A DNA stretch of 64,000 nt from Polaromonas sp. (GTDB taxonomy: Bacteria; Pseudomonadota; Gammaproteobacteria; Burkholderiales; Burkholderiaceae_C), in the NCBI GenBank assembly GCA_030654695.1, contig JAURWY010000011.1:144552-208551 (forward strand), written 5' to 3'. The position numbers were made by a program, and so were the translations under genes. The notes below the pieces were generated by a model that did no database searches, was not told where the DNA came from, and saw only the letters and a list, made by a program, of their open reading frames with translations. Below are positions 9,348 through 17,559 of the stretch, piece by piece (positions within the stretch are counted from its first letter, which is position 1; every line of letters starts with the position of its first letter).

Positions 9348-10037
9348 ATGAACGACAAAACTCAAGACTTTAGCTACGGCTACCAGCCAACGAGCTTGGA
9401 GCGAAACCGGGTGCTGCGCAACACGTATTGGCTGCTGGCCCTGAGCATGCTGCCTACGGTGCTGGGCGCCTGGATGGGTGTTGCCACCAGCATCACTGCC
9501 AACTTGGGAGGCGGCTTAGGATTGGTCGTTTTCTTGGGCGGCGCTTTTGGTTTCATGTACGCCATTGAGAAAACCAAAAATTCAGCAGCTGGCGTGCCTG
9601 TCTTGCTGGCCTTCACTTTCTTCATGGGCCTGATGCTGTCACGCATGATCGCCATGGTGCTGGGCTTCAAGAACGGCACAGATCTGATCATGACCGCTTT
9701 CGGCGGCACGGCCGGTGTGTTCTTTTTGATGGCCAGCCTGTCCACCGTCATCAAGCGTGACCTCTCCGGCATGGGCAAATGGCTAACTGTGGGCGCTATC
9801 GTGCTGATGGTCGGTGCGGTCATCAACATGTTCGTCGCCTCGTCGGCTGGCATGGTGGTCATCAGCATGATGGCGATTGGTATCTTCAGCGCGTTCATCT
9901 TGTATGACCTGAAGCGCATCATCGACGGCGGCGAGACCAACTACATCACTGCCACCATGGGCCTGTACCTGAGCGTCTTCAACGTGTTCCAAAGCTTGCT
10001 GGCACTGCTCGGCATCTTCGGCGGCGAACGCGACTAA
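9348..10037 (+). CDS. BAX inhibitor-1 family membrane protein (YccA/YbhL-like)
   Basis: Polytopic inner-membrane protein of 229 aa with seven hydrophobic segments, among them TYWLLALSMLPTVLGAW and VVFLGGAFGFMYAIE. The C-terminal ALYDLKRIIDGGE-type motif of the family reads FILYDLKRIIDGGETNYI, with the acidic residues implicated in pH-gated calcium leak in BsYetJ. YccA in E. coli interacts with FtsH. A good ribosome site AAGGAG (9334-9339) precedes the ATG. Single-gene unit ended by a strong terminator. Confidence 0.9.
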   Translation: MNDKTQDFSYGYQPTSLERNRVLRNTYWLLALSMLPTVLGAWMGVATSITANLGGGLGLVVFLGGAFGFMYAIEKTKNSAAGVPVLLAFTFFMGLMLSRMIAMVLGFKNGTDLIMTAFGGTAGVFFLMASLSTVIKRDLSGMGKWLTVGAIVLMVGAVINMFVASSAGMVVISMMAIGIFSAFILYDLKRIIDGGETNYITATMGLYLSVFNVFQSLLALLGIFGGERD

Positions 10038-10069
10038 GGCCTGCGCCAACAAGCTGACTTCAGCTGACG

Positions 10070-10097
10070 AAAAAAGGGACCCGAGGGTCCCTTTTTT
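10070..10097. terminator. Bidirectional terminator between the BI-1 gene and rlmD
   Basis: A 12-bp stem (10070-10081 with 10086-10097) with loop CGAG runs from A6 to T6. It lies between convergent stop codons and should end both transcripts. Confidence 0.92.
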
Positions 10098-10116
10098 CAT
10101 GGCCTTTTCAAAACAC

Positions 10117-11634
10117 TCAAGGCCGTTCAAACACCGCCAACGACTCCACGTGCGCCGTGTGCGGGAACATGTTCACCACGCCTGCAGAGACACAGCGGTA
10201 GCCGGCTTCGTTGACCAGCAGACCCGCATCTCGCGCCAAGGTGGCCGGGTTGCAGCTGACATAGACAATGCGTTTTGGCGCTGACCAATCCGCTGGCGGC
10301 ATGACCGCGGGAATCGCGTGCACGCCAGTGTCGACGCCGTCTTCCCAGACCGTGGCCCGGACAGGCCCGAACGGGTGTAACGCCACCAAGGCTTTGAAAA
10401 GCTCGAAAGCACCCTCGCGCGGCGGGTCAACCAACCACTTGTCGGCTTGTCCATCCTGCACCAACAGACCAGTTGTCATCTCAAACAGATTGCGCGCCAC
10501 AAAGCGGGTCGGCGCCAACGGAGCCAAGCCGGCAGCGGGACGTGTGGTTTGGTTGCTGGCGTAATTGGCCTGCGAACGGGCAACCAGCACTTCGCTGCCT
10601 TCAATCCCAAGCACCTCAGCAGCATGGCTTGCCAGCGGCAGCGTGAAGTTGCCAAGTCCGCAAAACCAGTCGATCACGCGCTCCGTCTTTTGCACCTCCA
10701 GCAAGCGCAAAGCCCGTGCCACCAAGACGCGGTTGATGTACGGATTGACCTGCGTGAAATCAGTCGGCTTAAAAGGCATGCTAACGCCATAGTCCGGCAA
10801 GGCGTAGGCCAGTTGCAGGTCGCCCTCTTGCGCGGGGTCGAGCAGCTTGACGGTGTCAGGCCCCTTTGATTGAAGCCACCACTGCAGCCCCGGCCGCTCA
10901 GCGGCAAAGGCACGCAGGCGCGCTAGGTCAGCGTCGCTCAGCGGTTCCATGTGGCGCAGCACCATCGCGGTAATAGCCGGTGTGCCATCGCCCGGCGCGT
11001 CGCCGCAAGCGAGTTCAATTTGCGGCAAGGTTTCACGTGCTTCCATGCTGCCAATGAGTTCGCGCAGCGGCAACAGCATCGCGCTGACATGCTTCGGCAA
11101 CACATGGCACTCCCGAATGTCCGCCACATACGTGCTCTTGCGCTCATGAAAGCCGACCAGCACCGTGCCTTTTTTGCGCACGTAACGCACAGACAAACGG
11201 GCGCGGTAGCGGTAATTCCAAGCCGGCCCTTCAATGGCCCGCAAGATGCTCTCGGCATGAACCTTGCCGATGTGCCACAAGTTGTCTTCCAGAACGCGCT
11301 GCTTCACGGCCACTTGTGCGCCTACATGCAAATGCTGCATCTTGCAGCCGCCACAGGCGCCCACGTGCATGCCAAAGTGCGGGCAACCGGGCGTGACCCG
11401 CTGTGATGATTCGCGGTGGACTTCTGTCAGCGTGGCTTTTTCAAAGCTGGTTTTCTTACGAAAAACATTCGCCGTGACCCGCTCAAAAGGCAAGGCACCT
11501 TCAATGAAAACCACCTTGCCATCGGCCCGATGGGCAATGCCCTGAGCCTCCATGTCGAGCGACTCAACGTCTAAAAAATCAGGGGGATATTCGGGCGGCA
11601 AGGCCCAAGCGAGTGTCTTTGTTTCTTCCGTCAT
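10117..11634 (-). CDS. rlmD: 23S rRNA (uracil-1939-C5) methyltransferase RlmD
   Basis: RumA/RlmD family, 505 aa. An N-terminal TRAM-like region is followed by a cysteine cluster that binds an iron-sulfur centre ([18 protein letters not shown]). The SAM-binding motif is [21 protein letters not shown] follows, and [12 protein letters not shown] holds the catalytic cysteine. FTQVN, which positions the uracil site, is present. It is somewhat longer than E. coli RlmD (433 aa), because of inserts in the middle. It is last in the minus-strand run that begins with the MerR gene and lies 59 bases after the exonuclease gene. Confidence 0.92.
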   Translation of the reverse strand: MTEETKTLAWALPPEYPPDFLDVESLDMEAQGIAHRADGKVVFIEGALPFERVTANVFRKKTSFEKATLTEVHRESSQRVTPGCPHFGMHVGACGGCKMQHLHVGAQVAVKQRVLEDNLWHIGKVHAESILRAIEGPAWNYRYRARLSVRYVRKKGTVLVGFHERKSTYVADIRECHVLPKHVSAMLLPLRELIGSMEARETLPQIELACGDAPGDGTPAITAMVLRHMEPLSDADLARLRAFAAERPGLQWWLQSKGPDTVKLLDPAQEGDLQLAYALPDYGVSMPFKPTDFTQVNPYINRVLVARALRLLEVQKTERVIDWFCGLGNFTLPLASHAAEVLGIEGSEVLVARSQANYASNQTTRPAAGLAPLAPTRFVARNLFEMTTGLLVQDGQADKWLVDPPREGAFELFKALVALHPFGPVRATVWEDGVDTGVHAIPAVMPPADWSAPKRIVYVSCNPATLARDAGLLVNEAGYRCVSAGVVNMFPHTAHVESLAVFERP

Positions 11635-11693
11635 GGCTGAATTGTCTCAGGTCAATGACCCACCGCGCGGCACAACTCCTTCAACCCAAAAAA

Positions 11694-12500
11694 TCAGGGC
11701 CAAGCGTCTAGATAAGCCTGCCAATGTGGTTCCAACGGCACCAGCTGATTCAAGCTTTCCTTGACCATCGCGATTTCCTGCTCGTACTCGGCTTCCAGCA
11801 GGCCCCCGCGCATTTTTTGAAAGCGGCAATACAGCAAATACGTGTTCATCACGTCAGTTTCGCAGTAGCGGCGAATCTCTTCCAGCTGACCGTCTAAATA
11901 AGCTGGGTACACAGCAGAGCCGTCCATCCCGAGCTTGCCCGGGAAGCCGCAGAGCTTGGCCATGGCGTCGAGCGGGGCATTGTTTTTAGGCTGGTACATC
12001 GCCAGCAAATCCATCAAGTCAAGGTGCCGCATGTGGTAACGGCTGATGAAGTTGTTCCACTTGAACTCGCGGCTGTCATGGTCGCCGCCCTCGCCCATGT
12101 CCCAGTATTTGCTGGCCACCACGCCGTGCTTCAGGCCGCGGTAATGCAACACTGGCAAATCAAAACCGCCACCATTCCAGCTGACCAACTGCGGCACGTG
12201 CTTTTCAACAGTGTTGAAAAAAGTCTGAATGACCTTGCCTTCCTGGCTCACTCCCTCGGGCTCGCGGTCGACAAAGGAATGAACACGTAAGCCTTCTGCG
12301 TTGCGAAAGACACAGCTGATGACCAAGATGCGCTGCAAGTGCAGTGGCATGAAGTCACTCTGGCCCCTAGCCTTGCGCTCACTCACATAGTCAGCGTAGA
12401 CCTCGGCGTCACTTTGCTCAGCCGGCGCGGCGCGCAAGGCCCGCAGACCGGCGACGTCTGGAATGGACTCAATGTCAAAAACCAGAACCGGCCAGGCCAT
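11694..12500 (-). CDS. Predicted 3'-5' exonuclease (PolB-type exonuclease domain)
   Basis: 268 aa, DnaQ-like fold of the stand-alone PolB exonuclease family (PF10108 type). Exo I is VFDIESIPD with its D-x-E metal ligands. Exo II appears as LVSWNGGGFDLPVLHYR. Exo III is RRYCETDVMNTYLLYCRF, with its catalytic aspartate. It begins 13 bases after nlpD ends, so it is probably co-transcribed. A role in DNA or RNA trimming is inferred from family only. Confidence 0.87.
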   Translation of the reverse strand: MAWPVLVFDIESIPDVAGLRALRAAPAEQSDAEVYADYVSERKARGQSDFMPLHLQRILVISCVFRNAEGLRVHSFVDREPEGVSQEGKVIQTFFNTVEKHVPQLVSWNGGGFDLPVLHYRGLKHGVVASKYWDMGEGGDHDSREFKWNNFISRYHMRHLDLMDLLAMYQPKNNAPLDAMAKLCGFPGKLGMDGSAVYPAYLDGQLEEIRRYCETDVMNTYLLYCRFQKMRGGLLEAEYEQEIAMVKESLNQLVPLEPHWQAYLDAWP

Positions 12501-12513
12501 GCGTCAGCTCAGT

Positions 12514-13383
12514 TCAGCGTGCGGGCAGGTATTTAAGCGGATCGACCGGCTTACCTTGCCGGCGAATCTCAAAGTGCAGTTTGACACGGTCGGCGTCGCT
12601 GCTGCCCATCTCGGCGATTTTTTGGCCCTTGCGAACCGCTTGGTCTTCTTTCACCAGCAGCGCCTGGTTGTGGGCATAGGCCGTGAGGTAAGTGTTGTTG
12701 TGCTTGAGGATGATCAGGTTGCCGTAGCCCCGCAAACCGGCGCCGGAATAGACCACGCGACCGTCTGCCGATGCCAGCACCGCATCGCCTGCGCGACCCG
12801 CGATGTCGATGCCCTTGTTCTTGACTTCATCGAAGCCGGCCAATTGAGCGCCTTGCGCCGGCCAAAGCCAAGCCAGGTCATCTTCGCCGCCACTTTGCGC
12901 TGGAACAGGCTGATCAGTGCTTGCCTGCGGCGCAGCAGTGGCAATCGGCTTGGACGTGCCAACACCTTGGGCCGGCAAGGCTGTCGACACGGGTGCCGCA
13001 CTGGCCACAGGGCGAGCCATGACACCTGGAGCGCTAGGCGGTGGTGTGATGCGTAAGACCTGACCCACCTCAATCTGGTTCGGATTGTCAATGGCGTTCC
13101 AGCGCGTGATGTCGCGCCAGTTTTGTCCGGAATCGAGGCCAATGCGAATCATCGTATCGCCGGGTTTGACGGTGTAGAACCCAGACTTTCCAGCATTCTC
13201 TGCGCCTGACATCGGGGCGATCGGCTTGGCAGGCGCACTCATCGCAGACCGCGCGGTGCCGCGGTCTTCCACCGGGGCATTGGTCAGGGAGCGCGAGGAG
13301 CAGCCTACCAGCAGCGTCAGCAAAAGCGCCAGAGAGACGGCCACCAAGCCATTTAAACGACCAGCACGTGCGGGATGATTCAT
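12514..13383 (-). CDS. nlpD: NlpD-like lipoprotein: LysM plus degenerate LytM/M23 domain
   Basis: Envelope lipoprotein of 289 aa from the ATG at 13383; a TTG one codon upstream is also in frame. The signal peptide ends in lipobox LLVGC (C28). A LysM domain (YTVKPGDTMIRIGLDSGQNW...IEVGQVL) binds peptidoglycan. The C-terminal M23 fold keeps YAHN and HFEIR, but the first metal ligand, normally H-x-x-x-D, reads NKGIDIAG. Loss of that histidine is typical of NlpD/EnvC proteins, which activate amidases instead of cutting peptidoglycan. It follows surE and pcm as in many Proteobacteria, but rpoS does not follow it. Confidence 0.88.
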   Translation of the reverse strand: MNHPARAGRLNGLVAVSLALLLTLLVGCSSRSLTNAPVEDRGTARSAMSAPAKPIAPMSGAENAGKSGFYTVKPGDTMIRIGLDSGQNWRDITRWNAIDNPNQIEVGQVLRITPPPSAPGVMARPVASAAPVSTALPAQGVGTSKPIATAAPQASTDQPVPAQSGGEDDLAWLWPAQGAQLAGFDEVKNKGIDIAGRAGDAVLASADGRVVYSGAGLRGYGNLIILKHNNTYLTAYAHNQALLVKEDQAVRKGQKIAEMGSSDADRVKLHFEIRRQGKPVDPLKYLPAR

Positions 13384-13477
13384 CAATTCAAGTCCTCAAT
13401 CTTCGAAGCCCGACAAGGGCTCAATTACAAGTGAGCCATGGCGACACAAGGCTTTAGGATAAAGACACACAGCCAGC

Positions 13478-14308
13478 TCAGTTGGTTCCTGATTTTAGAG
13501 GCACAAAGTGAACAGCCTCAAGGACGGTCTGGCGAATCCCTTGCGCCGTTTTGTCTATGACGACCAGTGCTTGTTGCCCACTGGCGGTTTGCATGGGTGC
13601 GACCAACCGTCCACCAACGGCCAATTGCGCAATCCAGGCTGGTGGAATGGCCTCGCCACCCGCCGCCGCAATGATCGCGGCATAAGGCGCGCCCTTGGCA
13701 AAGCCCTCCATGCCGTCACCAAACAACAAATGCACATTGGCGAGCCGAAAATGCCGCAGGTTTTCGCGGGCTTTTTCATGCAGTCCACGCAGACGCTCAA
13801 TGCTGTACACCTCGCTGGCCAAGTGACTCAGCACCGCCGCCTGATAACCACAACCGGTGCCGATTTCAAGCACGCGACCCAGTCGTTCGCCCTTGCCTTC
13901 GCGCAGCAACTCGAGCATGCGGGCCACCACATTGGGTTTGGAAATGGTCTGCCCGAGACCAATCGGCAGACTTGTGTCTTCGTAAGCTTGATTGGCCAGC
14001 GCTGTGTCCACAAAGCGGTGTCGCTCAACCTGCCCCATGGCAGCCAGCACGGCAGCGTCCTGCACACCTTGCTTAGCCAACTTCTCGACCATGCGGGTGC
14101 GCACCGCCTGCGAATCAAGTCCAACACCGGCCGGCAAGGGTTTTTGCAAACCCTGCACAGCATGCTTCAACGGTAAGGGTTTGAACGCATCGGTTGCGTT
14201 TGTGCTTTTTTTGCTCGCCGATGGCACGCCAGCATGGGGTGATAAACGCACCGGAAAACTCGGCCGCTTGTCTCCCGCTGCCGCTTCTGGCCGCTCGGTC
14301 AGGCTCAT
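13478..14308 (-). CDS. pcm: Protein-L-isoaspartate O-methyltransferase
   Basis: SAM-dependent repair enzyme for isoaspartyl residues, 276 aa from the ATG at 14308, which overlaps the surE stop as ATGA. The N-terminal ~70 aa are low in conservation. The PCMT core then follows: [30 protein letters not shown] with the conserved QTIS, and the SAM motif [18 protein letters not shown]. The 4-base overlap implies translational coupling to surE. Confidence 0.92.
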   Translation of the reverse strand: MSLTERPEAAAGDKRPSFPVRLSPHAGVPSASKKSTNATDAFKPLPLKHAVQGLQKPLPAGVGLDSQAVRTRMVEKLAKQGVQDAAVLAAMGQVERHRFVDTALANQAYEDTSLPIGLGQTISKPNVVARMLELLREGKGERLGRVLEIGTGCGYQAAVLSHLASEVYSIERLRGLHEKARENLRHFRLANVHLLFGDGMEGFAKGAPYAAIIAAAGGEAIPPAWIAQLAVGGRLVAPMQTASGQQALVVIDKTAQGIRQTVLEAVHFVPLKSGTN

Positions 14309-15093
14309 GACTGGATCTGAGTCAAGCGGGCCGCCGTTTGCGCCCAATAGGGCAAGCGCTCATGGTCGGTCAAATCCACTTGCAGCGGTGTCATGCACAC
14401 AAAGCCCTGTTTGGTGGCATGAAAGTCCGTACCGTCGCCGTCATCCTTGGCCGGGCCAGCGCTGCCAATCCAGTACATGGTTTCGCCGCGTGGACTGGTT
14501 TGCGTGATGACGCGTTCAGCCGCATGGCGACGTCCAAGCCGAGCCACTTTGACACCCTTGATCTGGTCATTTGGCAAATTGGGAATATTCACATTCAACA
14601 GCCAAGGCGCCACCGTTGGCAGCGCGCCATGCGCCAAAACCTCAATCGACGGTGCGAGCTGCAAGACCAAGTCGCGTGCGCGCTGAGCGGCCACATCAAT
14701 GTGCGCCCAGCCTTTTTCAGTCTGCGAAAAAGCAATCGCCGGAACACCAAAGAGATAACCCTCCATGGCGGCACCAACCGTGCCTGAATAAATGGTGTCA
14801 TCGCCCATGTTGGCGCCGTTGTTGATGCCTGAAACCACAAGATCGGGCCGATAGCCCAACAGGCCGGTCAGCCCGATGTGAACACAATCGGCCGGGGTGC
14901 CGTTGACATAACGAAAACCGTTGGCGGCCGTCTGAACATACATCGGCGAATGCAGCGTCAGCGCGTTTGACTTGGCGCTGTTGTTTTGCTCAGGCGCGAC
15001 CACCGCCACATCGGCAATATTTTTAAGGGCTTCGTACAACGCGACGATGCCTGGTGCCTGATAACCATCGTCATTGCAAATGAGTATTTTCAT
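14305..15093 (-). CDS. surE: 5'/3'-nucleotidase SurE
   Basis: Survival protein SurE, 262 aa from the ATG at 15093. It starts [16 protein letters not shown] with the metal-binding D8-D9 pair. [17 protein letters not shown] and [21 protein letters not shown], quoted here as [18 protein letters not shown], are family signatures. It removes phosphate from nucleoside monophosphates and short polyphosphates. The gene starts 16 bases after the MerR gene and overlaps pcm. Confidence 0.95.
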   Translation of the reverse strand: MKILICNDDGYQAPGIVALYEALKNIADVAVVAPEQNNSAKSNALTLHSPMYVQTAANGFRYVNGTPADCVHIGLTGLLGYRPDLVVSGINNGANMGDDTIYSGTVGAAMEGYLFGVPAIAFSQTEKGWAHIDVAAQRARDLVLQLAPSIEVLAHGALPTVAPWLLNVNIPNLPNDQIKGVKVARLGRRHAAERVITQTSPRGETMYWIGSAGPAKDDGDGTDFHATKQGFVCMTPLQVDLTDHERLPYWAQTAARLTQIQS

Positions 15094-15109
15094 GAGGCTG
15101 ATTCTAAGG

Positions 15110-16147
15110 TCAGCTTTGTGACGGAAACAGGGCGGGTGCAACTGCCGCGTCATCGCTCAAAGAAATACCTTCGTGCACAGCCACCATTTCAAGAGCGCGC
15201 TCAAACATGGCCCGGGCTGAGCCCGAGACAGCACGCAAATAAGCATGCAAGTGGGCATCTTCGGCGCTGTTGTTGAGGCACTCTTGGCTGTATTGCTCAA
15301 AGCTGGCCAGCTGACCAATCAGCTCCGCCACATGCCTCGGACATTCGCACAGAATGTTGCTAGAAATGCCAGCCACTCGCGTCAACGTAGCGTCGGAATA
15401 TTTGCGCGCAGGAATCAATGCGTTGGCGCCTGACAGTCCCATCGACTTAGACGCATCAACCAGCAGCACGGAGCTGAGGAGGTCAGACAGTTCGTAGTCA
15501 GACAGGGGCTCCCGACGCACCAACATACCCAGCACTTTCAGCGACTCGACCACGCCCTCTTGCCCATAGTTGTAAACGACGATGGTCTGAAGGACTGCTT
15601 GTCGCGCCGCCAAACTTTCGATTTGCGCACGAGCGCTTTCATTCAACGTATTGACCTTGATCAGCAAGATTTTCGGTTGATCGCTGAAGAACGCCAAGGC
15701 AGCTGCCGCAAGGTCTTCGAAAACATCAGTGACCTGAATCGAATGCGTTAAAAATTGAAGCGTGAATTTGGGCGTAGAAATACGATTCGCCATCGCCAGC
15801 CCCACCACCGCCATCGCCACGGTGTGGCCTTGCGCTGTTCTCGGCCCGTTCGCCGCCATTGAAGGGTGCTGAGGCAGCAGCAAGCGACGCAAGCTGGCAG
15901 CGTCCAGATTGGCAATGGCGCTGATGCCATGCCCGGCGTCGCAAAGCTGCTTGAGTTGGCCGGCCTTGACTGCATCCGCATGACTGTAAAGGCGGTGGTG
16001 CCCCGCGCTTTTGTTGGGCGAAAAAGCGCCGTAACGAATTTCCCAAATCCGCAAGGTCGTCACCGGCACACCGGACAGCTTGGCCACCGCGCCAATTCTG
16101 TAGTGCGGACTTTGGTGATCAGTTGAAGTTGAATCTGTTTGGTTCAT
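15110..16147 (-). CDS. MerR-family transcriptional regulator with a CarH/LitR-like layout
   Basis: 345 aa. Residues about 16-85 form a MerR winged helix: [21 protein letters not shown] then [22 protein letters not shown]. The remaining ~250 aa could be a helical domain plus a Rossmann-like fold ([30 protein letters not shown]), as in cobalamin-binding CarH/LitR proteins. However, I see no D-x-H-x-x-G cobalamin motif, so it may sense something else or need a partner. Two 11-bp direct repeats on its own start region suggest autorepression. It is the first gene of a minus-strand run with surE, pcm, nlpD, the exonuclease gene and rlmD. An alternative is an unrelated MerR subfamily. Confidence 0.78.
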   Translation of the reverse strand: MNQTDSTSTDHQSPHYRIGAVAKLSGVPVTTLRIWEIRYGAFSPNKSAGHHRLYSHADAVKAGQLKQLCDAGHGISAIANLDAASLRRLLLPQHPSMAANGPRTAQGHTVAMAVVGLAMANRISTPKFTLQFLTHSIQVTDVFEDLAAAALAFFSDQPKILLIKVNTLNESARAQIESLAARQAVLQTIVVYNYGQEGVVESLKVLGMLVRREPLSDYELSDLLSSVLLVDASKSMGLSGANALIPARKYSDATLTRVAGISSNILCECPRHVAELIGQLASFEQYSQECLNNSAEDAHLHAYLRAVSGSARAMFERALEMVAVHEGISLSDDAAVAPALFPSQS

Positions 16148-16149
16148 GT

Positions 16150-16171
16150 TATTTGAGTAGAATTTGAGTAG
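16150..16171. promoter_or_regulatory. Tandem 11-bp direct repeats, probable MerR-protein operator
   Basis: TATTTGAGTAG (16150-16160) is followed immediately by AATTTGAGTAG (16161-16171). They lie between the -10 element and the MerR start codon, over the predicted transcription start. A third exact copy, AATTTGAGTAG, is at 16233-16243, and an inverted CTACTCAAG at 16270-16278, near the divergent Rrf2 gene. Head-to-tail 11-bp repeats are the known arrangement for CarH-type tetramers. Binding by the local MerR protein is inferred. Confidence 0.65.
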
Positions 16172-16200
16172 AATTTATCTCTTAAACTCACCAAAGTCAA
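16172..16200 (-). promoter_or_regulatory. Sigma70 promoter of the MerR gene
   Basis: On the minus strand TTGACT (16195-16200), a 17-base spacer and TAAATT (16172-16177) form a near-consensus promoter. It points at the MerR ATG at 16147, with initiation expected near 16165. Confidence 0.72.
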
Positions 16201-16300
16201 GTTACACAATAAACTTTACGCGCTTTATTTCAAATTTGAGTAGTTTATTTTGGATATTTGTGCAATAGTCTACTCAAGTCAACCACCTAGCAAACCAATT

Positions 16301-16801
16301 ATGATTTCCAAAAAAACCATCAAGGCCATCGAAATTGCGACCGTCGTCGCCCGCTACAGCCCCGGACAGCCTGTACCCGCGCATGAAATTTCTGCATTGT
16401 TGGGCTTGTCAATTTCCTACATTGAAGTGACCTTGAGTGAGCTCAAGAACCACGCGATCGTGCGGGCCTACAAAGGTCCTGGCGGCGGTTACCAGCTGGA
16501 TGAAAAACAGCGTCCCATTTCTTTATGGGACATCGTGAAGATTTTTGAACAGCCGGACACAACCGGCCCAAAATCGACACGGGACCCCTCACCTTTAGCC
16601 GACATGGAAAAGGTCATGCGCTTGCGAATTCAGGGCTTTTTCGAATCGCGCAGCCTCACTGATCTGGCCCGCCAAGCCAATTTGCCAGTCCGCCAAAAAA
16701 CCGAAGTTCGCAGCATTTTCAAACTGAAACCCTTGCCACAGCGTGTTGCTGTCCGCGTAGTGAATTCTGTTTTCGATTGGAAGATGGCCACATTGGCTTG
16801 A
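16301..16801 (+). CDS. Rrf2-family transcriptional regulator
   Basis: 166 aa from the ATG at 16301; a TTG at 16250 would add 17 residues that do not look like the family. The Rrf2 winged helix is clear: PVPAHEISALLGLSISYIEVT, then LKNHAIVRAYKGPGGGYQL with the wing motif GPGGGY. There are no cysteines at all, so an IscR- or NsrR-type iron-sulfur cluster is excluded. The C-terminal half is not typical of the short Rrf2 proteins. It is divergent from the MerR gene and shares its repeat-containing intergenic region. It leads a small unit with the two following genes. Confidence 0.82.
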   Translation: MISKKTIKAIEIATVVARYSPGQPVPAHEISALLGLSISYIEVTLSELKNHAIVRAYKGPGGGYQLDEKQRPISLWDIVKIFEQPDTTGPKSTRDPSPLADMEKVMRLRIQGFFESRSLTDLARQANLPVRQKTEVRSIFKLKPLPQRVAVRVVNSVFDWKMATLA

Positions 16802-16812
16802 GGCACTCTCCC

Positions 16813-17112
16813 ATGAAGGTCAGTTACGTTCTGCGCAATCACGCCGGCAAATCAAGGAAGATCCCGGCCGGAGAATCTTGGCAATGGCACCATTTTGTAG
16901 AAGACGAAGAACAAGCCAATGCCGTGCTGGCAGACCTCAAAAAGAAAATTAGAGAAAACCGGCTGCAACTTGTCAATCTCTTTGTAGACCAATTGAGCAT
17001 TCACGATTTTCAAAAACTGAAAGTTCAGTTCAACTACAAAGGCGAAGTCCAATATGACGACCAATTGCGCCCCAAACGAATCATCAACCAGCACGAAGAC
17101 GCAGTTGAATAA
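16813..17112 (+). CDS. Conserved-looking small protein of unknown function
   Basis: 99 aa, not recognised. The ATG at 16813 lies 11 bases after the Rrf2 stop codon. The protein is charged, has no signal peptide or membrane segment, and reads as an alpha/beta soluble protein (MKVSYVLRNHAGKSRKIPAG at the start, KKKIRENRLQLVNLF in the middle). Its stop codon TAA overlaps the ATG of the next gene by one base (TAATG), which supports it as a real translated gene coupled to its neighbour. Confidence 0.7.
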   Translation: MKVSYVLRNHAGKSRKIPAGESWQWHHFVEDEEQANAVLADLKKKIRENRLQLVNLFVDQLSIHDFQKLKVQFNYKGEVQYDDQLRPKRIINQHEDAVE

Positions 17113-17525
17113 TGGCTGATATGACAAAGTCGCAGATCTCTACAACGCCGGCTTGTGAATCGCTCACTGTGATGTATGACGGCGCTTGCCCACTTTGCCG
17201 TCGCGAAGTCGGTTTGTACCGTGGACTTGAACCCCTGCAACCGCTGTTGTGGCTGGATGTGAGCGCAGCAACAACGAGCTTTCCTGACGCCAAGGACTCA
17301 TCCCGTTTTCTGTCGCGTTTTCATGTTCGTCGTGCAAACGGAGAGTTGCTCAGTGGCGCAAAAGCCTTTGTGGCACTTTGGCTGCAATTGCCGGGCTGGC
17401 GCTGGCTCGGCCGTGCCGCTTCACTGCCAGGTGCGACCGCATTTTTGGAACTGCTCTACGTCAGTTTCTTACGCATCAGACCGGCCCTGCAGCGTCTTGC
17501 AAGGGCTTGCGAGCCATCCAAGTGA
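17112..17525 (+). CDS. DCC-family (DUF393) thiol-disulfide oxidoreductase-like protein
   Basis: 137 aa. The family signature is at the N-terminus, VMYDGACPLCRREVGLYRGL, with DGxCPLC giving a CxxC pair. A thioredoxin-like fold and a redox role are inferred for the family; no substrate is established. A C-terminal AxxFLELLYVSFLRIRPAL helix is typical. Translation is probably coupled to the 99-aa gene. It is the last gene of the Rrf2 unit, convergent with the DUF3422 gene. Confidence 0.85.
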   Translation: MADMTKSQISTTPACESLTVMYDGACPLCRREVGLYRGLEPLQPLLWLDVSAATTSFPDAKDSSRFLSRFHVRRANGELLSGAKAFVALWLQLPGWRWLGRAASLPGATAFLELLYVSFLRIRPALQRLARACEPSK

Positions 17526-17559
17526 ACCCCAGCGGCCAAGCCGTGAATGACAGCAAGTT

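Noticed and set aside
12463..13056. Plus-strand open frame of 197 codons opposite nlpD
   Set aside because: nlpD shows lipobox, LysM and M23 features; the mirror frame shows none.
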